From Adineta steineri (lineage: Eukaryota > Rotifera > Eurotatoria > Adinetida > Adinetidae), in assembly GCA_905250115.1 (NCBI GenBank), contig CAJNOI010000101.1, forward strand, positions 172,272 through 236,271: a stretch of 64,000 nucleotides of DNA, given 5' to 3'. Made by a program: the position numbers and the translations under genes. Shown one piece after another: positions 1 to 10,619 of this stretch (within the stretch, counting starts at the first letter, position 1; each line of letters starts with the position of its first letter). A model generated the notes under the pieces. The model had not been told where the DNA came from and made no database searches. It saw nothing but the letters and a program-made list of their open reading frames with translations.

Positions 1-1226
1 GATTGGGTAAGAAATGTAATGATAAGTGAAGGTTTAGAAAATGTTCATGTTGAACAAGTTGAAATACCTCATTGGATACGAGGTGAAGAACGAGCTCGAT
101 TAATACAACCACGCTATGCTAAATTATCCATGCTTGGTTTAGGTAATTCCGTTGGTACAGGTCCTAATGGTATTCAAGCACCAGTACTTGTTGTTCGTTC
201 ATTTGATGAATTAACTGAAAGATGTGCTGAAGCTCGAAATAAAATTGTTGTTTTTAATCCACAATGTGATTGGATATCAGAACCATTAGCTTGTTATGGT
301 CCAGTTGTTGCTTATCGTTCCGGTGGTGCATCACATGCTGCTAAATGTGGAGCATTAGCATCTCTTAGTCGATCAGCTGCATCACATTCAATTGATTCAC
401 CACACACTGGCATGATGACATATGATCCAGCTTATCCAAAAATTCCGGCAGCTTCTCTTTCAGTTGAACATGCTGATATGCTTGACCGTTTTCAACAACG
501 AAATCAATCGATAGAAATTTATCTTTATATGGAAGCACAAACATTACCTAATGTTATTGGATATAATCTTGTAGCTGAAATTAAAGGTTCATCTTTACCA
601 AATGAAACAGTACTTGTTAGTGGTCATCTTGATAGTTGGGATGTTGGTCAAGGTGCAATGGATGATGGTGGTGGTGCAATGATATCTTGGACTGTTTTGT
701 CTTTACTTCATTCACTTAATATTCGAGCTAAACGAACAATTCGTTGTGTTCTATGGTCCTGTGAAGAATTCGGTGGTATTGGTGCTGATCAATATTTTAC
801 TGCACATGAAAATGAAGTACCAAGTATGAGTATTGTTATGGAATCAGATCTGGGAGTATTTCATCCATATGGTCTTCAATTTAAAGGAACTAATGAATCA
901 CAAAAAGTAAGAAAAATATTAACTTTACAAATTTTTTTTAAATTAAAATATCTTCTAAGATTATACAAACAATATCTCAACAATTAAGATCAATTAATGC
1001 AACTCAAGTTGTACCAAATGGTGAGGGTACTGATATAGGTCCATGGTTAGAACGTGGTGTTCCTGGTGCCTCACTTTTTAATGACAATCGAAATTATTTT
1101 GCCTATCATCATTCAAAGGGTGATACAGTCAATGTACTCAATTCAACTGATATAGATTTAGCTGCTGCTGTTTGGGCTGTTTATGCTTATGCTATTGCTG
1201 ATCTAGATAATCTTTTACCACGTTAA
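1..1226 (+). CDS. CPQ: Carboxypeptidase Q (M28 metallopeptidase), 3' part
   Basis: Secreted or lysosomal zinc dipeptidase of the plasma glutamate carboxypeptidase family. The reading frame is open from base 1, so the signal peptide and N-terminus lie upstream of the window; the ATG at 19 is internal. The visible part (390 codons, last one stop at 1224-1226) covers the protease-associated region and the M28 catalytic core. Zinc and catalytic motifs are present in family order: SGHLDSWD (histidine ligand), MDDGGG (bridging Asp), CEEFGG (catalytic and ligand Glu), MESDLG (Asp ligand) and the late YHHSKGD (His ligand). One 53-bp intron (907-959) separates exon 1-906 from 960-1226, phase 0; exon 2 restores GEGTDIGPW and AAAVWAVYAYAIADLDNLLPR, close to the vertebrate C-terminus. 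No missing catalytic residue is seen. Confidence 0.93.
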
Positions 1227-1448
1227 TTTTAATGATTATAAATTTGTTTTTGTAGTTTATTTCTTTTTTTAAAAACAAAGAAAGAAAAAAAAGAAAAGAA
1301 AAATGATTTCTATTCGTAAGCAAACGATCAAAATTGTATGCCGTTGTCAATCATAATAAATGTATAGTTTATATAAGATCCAATAGAAACAGTAACGTGA
1401 GAATTCAGTTTGCCATTTTATATTTTTACATTCAAATTTTATACACAC

Positions 1449-3644
1449 ATGGCAACAACAGCAATGAAAGGTAGTGGAATACATGTAGTTGTATTCGATG
1501 AACGTGATAAAATTCTTCCACTTATACGTAAAGCAATAATTGAATCTATTACATCATTTAATTATTTACCTGCTTGTATGTCATACATCGATGAAATGAC
1601 GATGGATAATGAAACAACTATTGTAGTAACAACATCAATCGATGATCGTGTTATAAAAACATTCGAAGCTTCGAATTCTATTGAAGCTGTTTTTATTTTA
1701 TCTACTACACGTAAAGAAATCGATAAATCATTCACTAAAGTAGTTGGTGTTTATCCTCGAATGGATAATTTATTACCAGTACTTTTTGAAACACTCGATA
1801 TAGTAGAATTACAACTCAATGCAAATAGTATTCTTTTTCATCGTAACTTAGATGGAGGTGATAATATAGACTTTTATTTTTATAATCTCTGGTTGAGTCA
1901 TGAAATAAATCAAAAACTAACAAGAAAAGATCTTATTGAACAAGCTAATATTTTTTATCGTTCAAAAAAACAAATGCATACGGCCATTCATGAGTTTGAT
2001 ACATCCTACAATAAACTAGACATTTTAAATTGGATTCATAGATCGGATCGTGCATTTCCATATCATATACTTATAACAAATGCTCTTCGTACACATGATC
2101 AACATATTTTAGGACTTACTCGTTTTTTTATTCTTGATTTAACTAGACAATTGAAACCTTTATCAACAATACAGATGTGTAGTCAAGGTTATTATGGTAC
2201 AAAATTACCATTATCAGTTGTCGATCGATTTGAACAGCAAACATCAAGAGATATTATTTCATTTCAATGTTTTCTTCCTGTAACAAAAACAAGAGCAAAT
2301 GCATTAGCAGTAGCAGTACGTCCAACTCGTCGTCGTAAAATGATTAGTGTACTTTTTAAAATCGATGCAAGTAATGCACTTGGTGTGCATATGGGAGATA
2401 TAATTCTTCTTGATATGGCAACAGCATTTTATATAATTGGTGTATCAAGATATGCTGGTTTTGGTAGTGCTAGAGAATTAGTTACTATTATTCAATTAGT
2501 TGCAGTTGATTCAGGATCTAAACAACAATTATATGAAGAATTTATTGAAAAAAAACAAAGCGAAGGAAGATCAATAGATGAATTTTTAATAGACACGATT
2601 CCTCTTCTCAAGTTAGAAAATATTACTAATTGTTTTATTAGTTTTTTTCTCTATTTTTAGGTCCGATGATATGTATAAACGACAAAATAAAAATAAATCA
2701 GACACACCAAAAGATGTCCCAGAATTAAAAGATGACCCAGAATCAAAAGATATTTCGTATGTTTTGTTGTTCTTCTATAAAACAATTACTGATATTTCTT
2801 GAATCTTTCTAAGGCAAAAGTCTTTTTGTTCTCTAATAATCTTTTATATATACATAATTTATGTATCTATATGTCTTTTTTTTCATTAAGTGAGGATGAA
2901 ATTGCAGGAGATGAATTTATCGCTCATGGTGAATGGGATCAAGCAATTAATGCTTTCTCTCGTATAGAGGATCCAAACGTTCGTGTTTTAAATAAAGCAG
3001 GATGTTTGTTACGTGAACATTTACAAAATCTACCGGGTGCACTTGAATGTCATGAACAAGCATTACGCAAAGCTACCAATAGAGAAAAAGCTGATACTCT
3101 TATGCATCTTGGTACAGTTAATAATGACATGAGACAACATAATGAAGCATTAAAATGTTATTCTCAAGCATTGCAATGGTATGAAAATGAAAAACCAAAA
3201 GATCCAGCTACAATAGCTCGATGTCTTGTTGGTCTTGGTAATGCACATTGGGCATGTAGACAACTTAATGAAGCACTCGATTGTGCTCAACGTGCTCTTA
3301 CTATACGTGAACAAGAAGTTAAACCAAGAAATGACTTTGAAATAGCAGGTTGTCTTGGTAATATGGGAAATATATTACATGATCAAGGTGATATGGAACA
3401 TGCATTATCATGTGCTCAACGAGCTGCTGATATATTAAGTCAATGTGGAAAAAATGATCCTCGAGTAGCTGCTGCTTACAATAATTTAGGTGCGATGTAT
3501 CTAGTATGTGGAGATTATAGTAAAGCACGAGAATATTTTCAACGTGCACTTGACAGTTTACCAATTGAAAATCATCCATATCGAATAAGTACATTAAATA
3601 ATATTGCTCGATTAAATGCTATTGAAAAAGGACAAAAACCATAA
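1449..3644 (+). CDS. ART-like domain plus TPR protein with decayed catalytic site
   Basis: Exons 1449-2611, 2661-2756 and 2891-3644 give 670 aa. Start chosen at ATG 1449 (MATTAMKG); the open frame runs further upstream without another ATG. Residues about 1-130 form an alpha/beta region of the kind preceding ADP-ribosyltransferase modules in bdelloid proteins. Residues about 250-340 align by pattern with an arginine-specific mono-ADP-ribosyltransferase fold. However, the first-strand Arg (usual YRGQ) is replaced in MCSQG, the STS motif by FLPVTK, and the ExE loop by MGDIILLDM, so transferase activity is doubtful. A charged linker (TPKDVPELKDDPESKD) leads to about five tetratricopeptide repeats in the third exon (GALECHEQAL, EALKCYSQAL, EALDCAQRAL, HALSCAQRAA, KAREYFQRAL), a protein-binding solenoid. 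No signal peptide or membrane segment. The 134-bp second intron is long here; its acceptor (2889-2890) was chosen because it restores phase. Confidence 0.75.
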
Positions 3645-4252
3645 TTATATTTTATTGAACTTCTTCTGTCTTTTTTTTATTATATAAAAAACTATGATCT
3701 AAATACATAAAACGTATGATTATGAATTCTTTCTATCACAAAAGTTTTTACATTTGTTAATAAGCTGGAAGATATAAAGGATGAAAAATTTGTCGGTAAG
3801 TATGACAAATGTAAAAGTTATTTCCTCTTTTTGATTATTGCATTCGGTCGTTGACTAACAATAATGTGCATATGTCCTTGAACAATGAGTATAACAATTT
3901 TTAGAATTATGACTGTGTTTACTTTAATGAATATTCTTTATGAATAATAGTGACATATGCGACTGAAATAAATGAATAATAGAGTTATATTTAGTTACAA
4001 ATTTCAATAATATAAATTATTATGTAATCGATAAAAAAAATATCTTCTACAATTTTCTCGTTGCCTTTTGTTACAATGAATTTTTATTTTTTTTTCTCGT
4101 TCTTATTATCAATGTCATAGAGTACTTTGTTCTGTTTTCATTCGGTGAGTTGTCTTAGGCAACAAGCAGCACGCAATTGAAAGAAAAAAGAGTGCGTAAT
4201 TCAAATCACATTCTGATTATTTTTTCTAGAAGCAAACACTCTCTTCTGAATA
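3645..4252. other. Intergenic, no gene seen
   Basis: AT-rich spacer between the TPR gene and the small ORF pair. No conserved coding frame, tRNA or repeat was recognised. The last 30 bases contain a T-rich splice-acceptor-like site ending in AG at 4228-4229. Confidence 0.6.
4228..4229 (+). promoter_or_regulatory. Possible trans-splice acceptor before small ORF 1
   Basis: A pyrimidine-rich run (ATTATTTTTTCTAG) ends in AG 23 nt before the ATG at 4253. No upstream coding exon is apparent, so it may accept a spliced leader; an untranslated cis-spliced 5' exon is the alternative. Confidence 0.4.
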
Positions 4253-4447
4253 ATGGACAAGGCTGTACATGATCTATATAAAGAAACAAACGATGATCAA
4301 CAAAAAGTCATAGCACCAAATGATGGTAGTTCTACATCAGTACCATCAGCAACAGAAACAACTGGTCAAACTCTTGTTGGTCAAATAGCAACAAAGCCAG
4401 TGACTCAAGCTGATACAGAAGCAAATCCAGCTATCAAACCAAATTAA
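4253..4447 (+). CDS. Small hydrophilic protein, copy 1
   Basis: 64-aa single-exon ORF from ATG 4253. Rich in Thr, Ala, Gln, Asp and Pro, with no membrane segment, no cysteine and no signal peptide; probably intrinsically disordered. It shares its start (MD-x-AV), a central PxD segment and a C-terminal EANPA/EANPN motif before the stop with the next ORF, so the two look like diverged tandem duplicates. No function recognised. The duplicated architecture and an acceptor-like site before each ATG argue that it is real. Confidence 0.5.
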   Translation: MDKAVHDLYKETNDDQQKVIAPNDGSSTSVPSATETTGQTLVGQIATKPVTQADTEANPAIKPN

Positions 4448-4508
4448 ATTTTGAAATTCTTTTTTTTTTGTAATTTGTAAAATTAATTATAAATAATTTT
4501 TTCTTTTT

Positions 4509-4510
4509 AG
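4509..4510 (+). promoter_or_regulatory. Possible trans-splice acceptor between small ORFs
   Basis: TTTTTTCTTTTTAG ends at 4510, 28 nt before the ATG at 4539 and 62 nt after the stop of the preceding ORF. The position is typical of an internal acceptor in a trans-spliced polycistronic unit. Confidence 0.45.
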
Positions 4511-4538
4511 ATATAAAAAAACAAAAACTTAATATACA

Positions 4539-4703
4539 ATGGATCACGCTGTCGTAGAAAATGAAAGACGTCAAACAGATATTAAAACTGTACCCGACGA
4601 TGCTAAAACAGGTGCTACATCAGCAAATACTCAACTACCTGATACAACAACATTAGAAGGAGCAATAGCTATGGAAGCTAATCCAAACACAAATCCACGT
4701 TAA
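4539..4703 (+). CDS. Small hydrophilic protein, copy 2
   Basis: 54-aa ORF (MDHAVVENERRQ... ending EANPNTNPR). Hydrophilic and Thr/Asn-rich, without cysteine or membrane segment. It resembles the preceding 64-aa ORF at both ends: MD-x-AV at the start, and a GxxAx.EANP near the stop. The 91-bp spacer carries a T-rich AG acceptor, so both could come from one precursor RNA. Function unknown. Confidence 0.5.
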   Translation: MDHAVVENERRQTDIKTVPDDAKTGATSANTQLPDTTTLEGAIAMEANPNTNPR

Positions 4704-5177
4704 ATATAATTTTTAAATTATTTTAAAGACGATATTCTAATATTTTTATTTCAATTGTATAATATTCTCTAAATAAAGTATGGATAAATAATTCAAAAAT
4801 TTTCAATTTATTTATGCAATTTCCTGTATAAAAAAAAGGCAACAACAAAATATCAGTAGTAACTTATTTTAGAAATAAGTCCTATTTTTTGTCTATACGG
4901 AAGACAATATAAGTAGACATCTGACGGTTACTTTATATGTCGGTAAGAGTATCACTTAAAATCTGAATATGATAAGATAAAAGTTTAAAAAAAAAAACAA
5001 CGATAGCCGTTTAACAATGAACGTTAAAAAAAATTTTAAATATTCATAAAAAAAAACAAACAAACAATTTAATTAAATTTTAATACTAAATTCTACTTTA
5101 ATACAAAGGAATGCTTTCACTCTGATATATTACGATTAAGATTTATAAAATTGACGAAAAAAAAGAAAGAATAATCA
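4704..5177. other. Intergenic, no gene seen
   Basis: AT-rich spacer between the plus-strand small ORFs and the 3' end of the minus-strand XLF-like gene. It contains a short perfect-arm hairpin near 4861-4879 (ACTTATT, 5-nt loop, AATAAGT) that could lie in either 3' UTR. Nothing else recognised. Confidence 0.5.
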
Positions 5178-6694
5178 TTAAGCAGAAACGGTAGGAGCTG
5201 CTGGATTACTTCGTAAACGTTTCATTTGATGATCATCATTTTCTGTATTCATTGTTGATGCTATTGAACGTTTTGCGATTCGTGCTGCTAAACCAACGTC
5301 GTCATTATATTGTTGATCATCATTATTTTGTTCATCGTCATTAGCAACAGTTTGATCAACTATATTGGTTAAAATTGAGGAAACGGTTTCTATATCATCG
5401 TCTTCATCTTCATCCAGATCTTCTAATGCTCTCATATAAGATTTTTTAAGTAAACATATATCAAGAAAATTTTGACCGCCACGACGACCAAATGATGCTT
5501 TCCATAAGCGTCCAGTGGTTGATGACGATAAGACTTCATCGTCTTCCTCTTCTTCTAAAAAACAAAATAAATATTTTTCATACTATATTATAATATAAAT
5601 TCATTATATGTAGAAGAAATTATTTTGCCTGATTATTCTTATGGATAAATAACGATAGCTTATGATTTAAAAATATTGGAATGAAAACATCATATTCTTG
5701 TAATGCTCCTATTTTATATGGTACAGACATAATTAAAGATATTGTAAGCAAAATGCAATTTATTCTAAACCTGATAACGATGGACTCATATATATGTTAA
5801 CAGTAATTTCAAACTTTTATTAGTAAATTGCACCATTCATAAAATCATTAAAACTTCTGTTTGATATATTACTACTATATGATTAAAACTCATACAAAAA
5901 GAAACTATCTTTATTGCACGTAGTGAATGGCAATAGTTAAGAGTTTTAGTCGATTTCTATATCATTGTCAACGTGTAAACTAAAACATACTCATATGCAA
6001 TGAAAGTTTTGCTGTTTCATATCATAGTTAATAATTTCTTTAGACTTATTTAATCACATGTATATTATCAAATGATATTACCTTCATGATCATCAATAAG
6101 TGTCATTGGCGTACACAGAAAAAGTTTTGAATCAAATTGTGGTAATTCATCCTTATGTTCTAATAATTCACATAAATATGTTTGTCTTTGTGATAATTCT
6201 TTCACTTGTATTAATAATTGTCTAACATAGTGTTGTTCAAATAATTCTGGTCGTTCATCAAGACGAAGTTTAAATTTTAAATCATTATGATAAATTTCAA
6301 TTGATAATAATCTTGCTGATAATAGTTTAGCATGTAATTCAATATCTGGATTATCTTGTTTAAGAGAATCAATAGCTAACATAGATTTTAAACGGTCTAA
6401 TACAGGTGCTAAATCACCACGATGAAATGATGTTTTACGTGGATTATTTAATAATTGTAAACGTTGACGAATTTTTTCTTCATTTAAATATTCAAAATAA
6501 GCTGTACCATTTAAATAGAATGCAACTGATATTGATGTATCAGTAAAATGTGGTTGACATAATAAAACAAGATGACGGTAAGGTGGATCAAGACAACCAA
6601 CAAATGTTGTCAATGACGATGACATACGAACAAGACGTATTGGTGTTTGAGCAAATGTACGTGAACATGTTGCAGCATAATCCTCAAATGACAT
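5178..6694 (-). CDS. XLF/NHEJ1-like protein (tentative)
   Basis: Two exons, 6694-6082 and 5554-5178, joined across a 527-bp intron in matching phase, give 329 aa. The pattern resembles XLF (NHEJ1), which bridges XRCC4-DNA ligase IV in non-homologous end joining. It has an N-terminal beta-rich head (about 1-130), then a long amphipathic helix (QHYVRQLLIQVKELSQRQ followed by LCELLEHKDEL) where XLF has its dimerising coiled coil and its LL..KD.E motif. After the splice, a SFGRRGGQNFLDI segment sits where XLF has its conserved NSFLEQF-like segment. The tail is acidic, then basic (QMKRLRSN); no clear Ku-binding motif is seen at the end. The assignment rests on remembered family pattern only. A two-nt spacer separates a strong AG acceptor from the ATG, and the carrier gene upstream ends 120 bp away in the same direction, suggesting an operon. 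Confidence 0.45.
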
Positions 6695-6696
6695 AT

Positions 6697-6698
6697 CT
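6697..6698 (-). promoter_or_regulatory. Possible trans-splice acceptor of downstream operon gene
   Basis: On the minus strand TTCTCTTCTTTTAG lies 2 nt before the ATG of the XLF-like gene and 117 nt after the stop of the carrier gene. No upstream coding exon is apparent in the spacer, so a spliced leader is the simplest donor. Confidence 0.5.
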
Positions 6699-6814
6699 AA
6701 AAGAAGAGAAAAATAGATTTTTTTTTCTGTTTTATTGGAAATACTAAATGGGTAAGCACTGTTAGAAAACTACTAGACTATTCTGATTATCTTTTTTTAT
6801 GGAATATTAAATTT

Positions 6815-9175
6815 TTATAATGTAGATGAATAAGTATCATTTTTGAGTACACGTCGTTGATATTGAATATTAAGTTGTTCAATAAATATAAATGTAAGAA
6901 TTGTATGTGGACCAAGACGAGAGAAATATGGTGTAAAACCTTTCCAAAAACTGAATATTCCTTCTTTACGAGGAATACGTTGGAATACATCCTAAAATTT
7001 AATAAAAAGAAAGATTTAAAAAATATCGAATATGATTAATGATTCTTTCTTGATAATTGTGACAACTCAATAGATTTCGAATATTACGAAGTACTCAATA
7101 CAAAAAAAAAGATAAGCTATTGTCATACTCTTACCATGAAACTGAGTTGCTTTATCTTGATAGATATATACATTCATGTAAAAAGAATTCATAAATTACT
7201 CGAAATAGTATTGACTTAGTTCACGAAAGCTTTAAAAATATTGTCTACGCGAGTTGAAACAACGGTGACTGTTCGAATAAAATAAGAAGAGCATGAGACA
7301 AATGTACACTCAAAAAGTAAAAGAAGCTATATGACCGTTGAACTATATATGAACATAAACGAAAATGAAGAGAAAGAAAAGAAAAGAAAAAAACGATCCA
7401 TGACCTAATGTACGATTCGACGACAGAACAAGAATGAACATAAGTATATTGGTATATCAAACCACTACTGATATGTTTTTTTCAGTTGAAAGAAAAATGT
7501 ATACTCAAATAAATTTTCTATGTAGAAATATATAAATGATTATATAACTAAGACAAAGCATATGAAGTATTTTTTTACACGATATTAATTAAAAATGGCA
7601 GATTGAAAAGACGAACAGTATACTGAAATTGTCACGGTAACTAGCAGAACTCACGTAAAAAAATTCAACAGCGGTCAAATCATGTGCGGTATATTTAAAA
7701 TACTCTGAAGTTTATTAGCATGTCAAGTATGAATAAATTCTCATGAGAATACAATTTGTTCATATATATGTTCAATTGTCTAAATTTGTCCGTATAAATT
7801 TCTTCGATATGAAATAAAAACAATTATAACTTTCGTGAGTAACATTGTACGCTTTAAATTCAATTAAATTGATGTTTAAAAGAAAAATCAATCATCAAGT
7901 AAAATGAACAAATGATATTCTATAGTAATGAAATTTTACAAATTTATATTTCTTTGGTTATTTTAATGAAAATCAAAAGGCTAGTTATCAAACTGCTGAT
8001 GTTTGACGATTATTATATTATTTAGGTAAAATAAATTTAAAACTACTTGTTTTAATAAGTTTATTCTATCAGATAAAATATATCTTTTCAAATCGATGTA
8101 GGAAGAAAGAACCACTAACAGTAACCTGCCACTTCTTTTTAGAACTGGCGTTATCTTTCTATAATTCTCTTATCGCAAAGGTTATCTTTGTTAAACAATA
8201 AGTAGTCCTTCAACGTACTTAGTACGCTTGACATATACATATATCCTAACTTACCAATATTCCATTATATTCTGGTTTTCCTTGTATAACTTTCATATTT
8301 TGATATCGAGTTTTAACAATATCAACTGGTAATGAAACAGTAGTAGTCACCAATGCTGCAATCAATGATGATACAGCATGTAGAAGAAATCCTTGTTCCA
8401 TAAGACCGGATGATATAAGTACTTGTTTAGCTTGTGAATAGGTCGGCATTTGAGCAGCATTAACAATCATAGCTCGTGTTGATGTTGGTATAGCACCACG
8501 CCATAATTTAGTAATACCTTCTTCACGTGTAATACGTACAAGAGCGTCAAATACATGTGCATAATTTCGTCGTTCAGCTGCTGGTAATCGTCCATCAAGT
8601 GTCATACGGATCAATGCTACTTCGGCTGGAGTACCGATAAATGAACCTAAACCGCCAGCAGTAACACCCAAAAGAAGATTAACAAAGAAAGGAGGTGGAC
8701 GACCATCAGCTTGTCGAAAACGTTCAAATAATGATTGATATATTCCTAAACGAGCTGTTGTATATGTTGCTTGACGAAATAAACCAGCTGAAAGACTAGA
8801 TATAAAATATATTAAATAACTTTAATTTTTATTTTATAAACAATGTATTTACCCCGAATAAATGCCACGTAAACCTTCTTTACGAAATATAGTTGTTAAT
8901 GCATCAAAACTATTTTTATATTCTTTAGCTGCACCACCTTCACCACTCATTTGCATACGATTTTTGACTACGTCCATTGGATGGACAAATAATGTAGCCG
9001 TCATTCTGAATGTAAAATTAATCAATCAAAGAAAATATATAAATATATATATGTACCCTGCTAGACCACCGATTAAAAATTTGACTGAATTTGGCGTATT
9101 TGTTTGAGCCTTTGGTGCATCTGACGTAGCAGTCGGTGGTTTCGATGCATCTGATGATTTAGTCGGCGTAGTCAT
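6815..9175 (-). CDS. SLC25A11: Mitochondrial 2-oxoglutarate/malate carrier
   Basis: Inner-membrane antiporter exchanging 2-oxoglutarate and malate (malate-aspartate shuttle). Exons 9175-9057, 9005-8853, 8795-8255 and 6991-6815 give 329 aa, near the usual 314. Three carrier repeats are visible with their signatures: HPMDVVKNRMQ, TPAEVALIRMTLDGRLP and LPVDIVKTRYQNMK, each followed by the EG/G segment. The last exon (DVFQRIPRKEGIF then FWKGFTPYFSRLGPHT) is diagnostic of the oxoglutarate carrier rather than other SLC25 members. The N-terminal 30 residues are a Ser/Thr/Pro-rich extension. Introns 1 and 2 are about 51 and 57 bp, but intron 3 is 1263 bp, very long for this window. Probable first gene of a two-gene operon with the XLF-like gene. 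Confidence 0.95.
6992..8254 (-). other. Unusually long intron of the oxoglutarate carrier
   Basis: 1263-bp intron with GTAAGTTAG donor and ATTTTAG acceptor. No coding ORF or obvious transposon ends were recognised; the sequence is AT-rich. Its length contrasts with the usual 50 bp, so it may hold regulatory sequence or an eroded insertion. Confidence 0.7.
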
Positions 9176-9982
9176 TAATCGAATATTTCTCTTTGTTGTA
9201 CTTTTTAGCTATTATTAAAATTGAAAAATTAAAAAAGAAACCTCATAGGTTACAGAAAAGCGATACGATTATTCTCTCAAAGCAGAAAAGAGCATGTACG
9301 AAGAAGAACCAATCAAAAATCAAATATAACAGTGTCACATGGAGATGTCACTTAAATACTGTTTATTAATACATGAATTGAGATTGACTAAACATAAGTT
9401 TTCACGATGAATTCAATAGTATTTTGAACACAATTTTATAGAGATTTACGATAATTTCTTTGATCAATCAATATTATATATCCGTCAATTATTTAAATGA
9501 AACCGTGAATTGAATATTTTGCTTGATGACGAAAAAAATAGATGCAATATCGTAGGATAATCTTAAAATGAATTTTTTTCTCTTAAGGTACTAATAATCG
9601 ATATTCTTCGATTGAGTCAACAAATAATCATTTTAAATAATACTTTTTCAACATTAAAAAACTTGATAATATAATACAACGCGAAGAAAATGACTCCAAT
9701 TATTCTTAGGTTTTACTAGAAACTCGTTAGAGAGTTTATGTCCAGTCTTCATTAATGCATATGTTATTTCTTGTATACTTATTGTGATCGTAGTTAAAAA
9801 TATTATAATGCAATGAACAAAGACATAATAAATAAATAGAATATTATGTCGTTCATTTTATTCATACACAAAAAATTTTTCTTCTACGACAGCTAATTGT
9901 CAAATAAAATATGTCAACAAAAGAAACTTTACTATCTTTTTCGTAAAAAAAAATTACTGATAATTTACCATTAGGAGTATCA
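9176..9982. other. Intergenic, no gene seen
   Basis: Upstream of the carrier gene, presumably including its promoter. AT-rich with no recognisable ORF, tRNA or repeat until the inverted-repeat element that begins near 9983. Confidence 0.6.
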
Positions 9983-10333
9983 CTTTATTTTTATTTTATA
10001 AAGAATAAAAATAAAGAAATAAACTAAATCTTTAGATTTATAAGAAAATAGATAATGTTGATCGCAGTTTTTTTCAATCAACAGCAATATTCTAATATGG
10101 AAAAACTTCTGTCCAGCATCTATTTTAGCCTGTGTCCCTATAATATCGGGCGGCCTATCTAGAAAAGATAAAACTTTAGATTTTTAAGAAAAAAAGTTTC
10201 TTTATTCTTTATTTTTTTGAAACGAAGTAACTTTCTCTTTATCTTTGTTTTATCAAAATAAAGATTAACTTTATCTTTATTTTATAAATCTAGAGATTTA
10301 CTTAATTTCTTTATCTTTATTTTTTATAAAATT
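9983..10333. mobile_element. MITE-like element with about 50-bp terminal inverted repeats
   Basis: The left arm 9983-10041 and right arm 10282-10333 are imperfect inverted copies (about 85 percent by eye), including ATTTCTTTAT and TTATAAATCT blocks. The roughly 350-bp interval has no ORF. A second internal copy of the arm motif (CTTTAGATTT, near 10175) suggests nested or rearranged ends. No clear target-site duplication was found, so the exact ends are uncertain. Confidence 0.5.
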
Positions 10334-10619
10334 CCTCGATAGTAGTAAATACTGATTATCGAAAGATTATATTCTAAAAGTCAATAGTTTTATTGACTAA
10401 ATATTTAATATATATATTTAGACTGAAATTCTATGACTTCGTATAGATTTTATTTATTCAGATTTAGTTTCATACATATATTTTTGAAACGTTTTTCTTG
10501 AAAAATATTGATTTAATCTAGCTGATATATCCTTTGTTGTTTTATTCGTCATATATAAATGTATTACTACTTTAAATATTCCTACTAAGTGCTGCATAAT
10601 AAAGAAAGACTTTATTAGA
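10334..10619. other. Upstream region of the S1/P1 nuclease gene
   Basis: AT-rich 286-bp stretch between the inverted-repeat element and the nuclease ATG. No TATA box or other element was assigned. Confidence 0.4.

Noticed and set aside
3319-3594. Minus-strand ORF inside the TPR exon
   Set aside because: Antisense shadow of the tetratricopeptide coding sequence.
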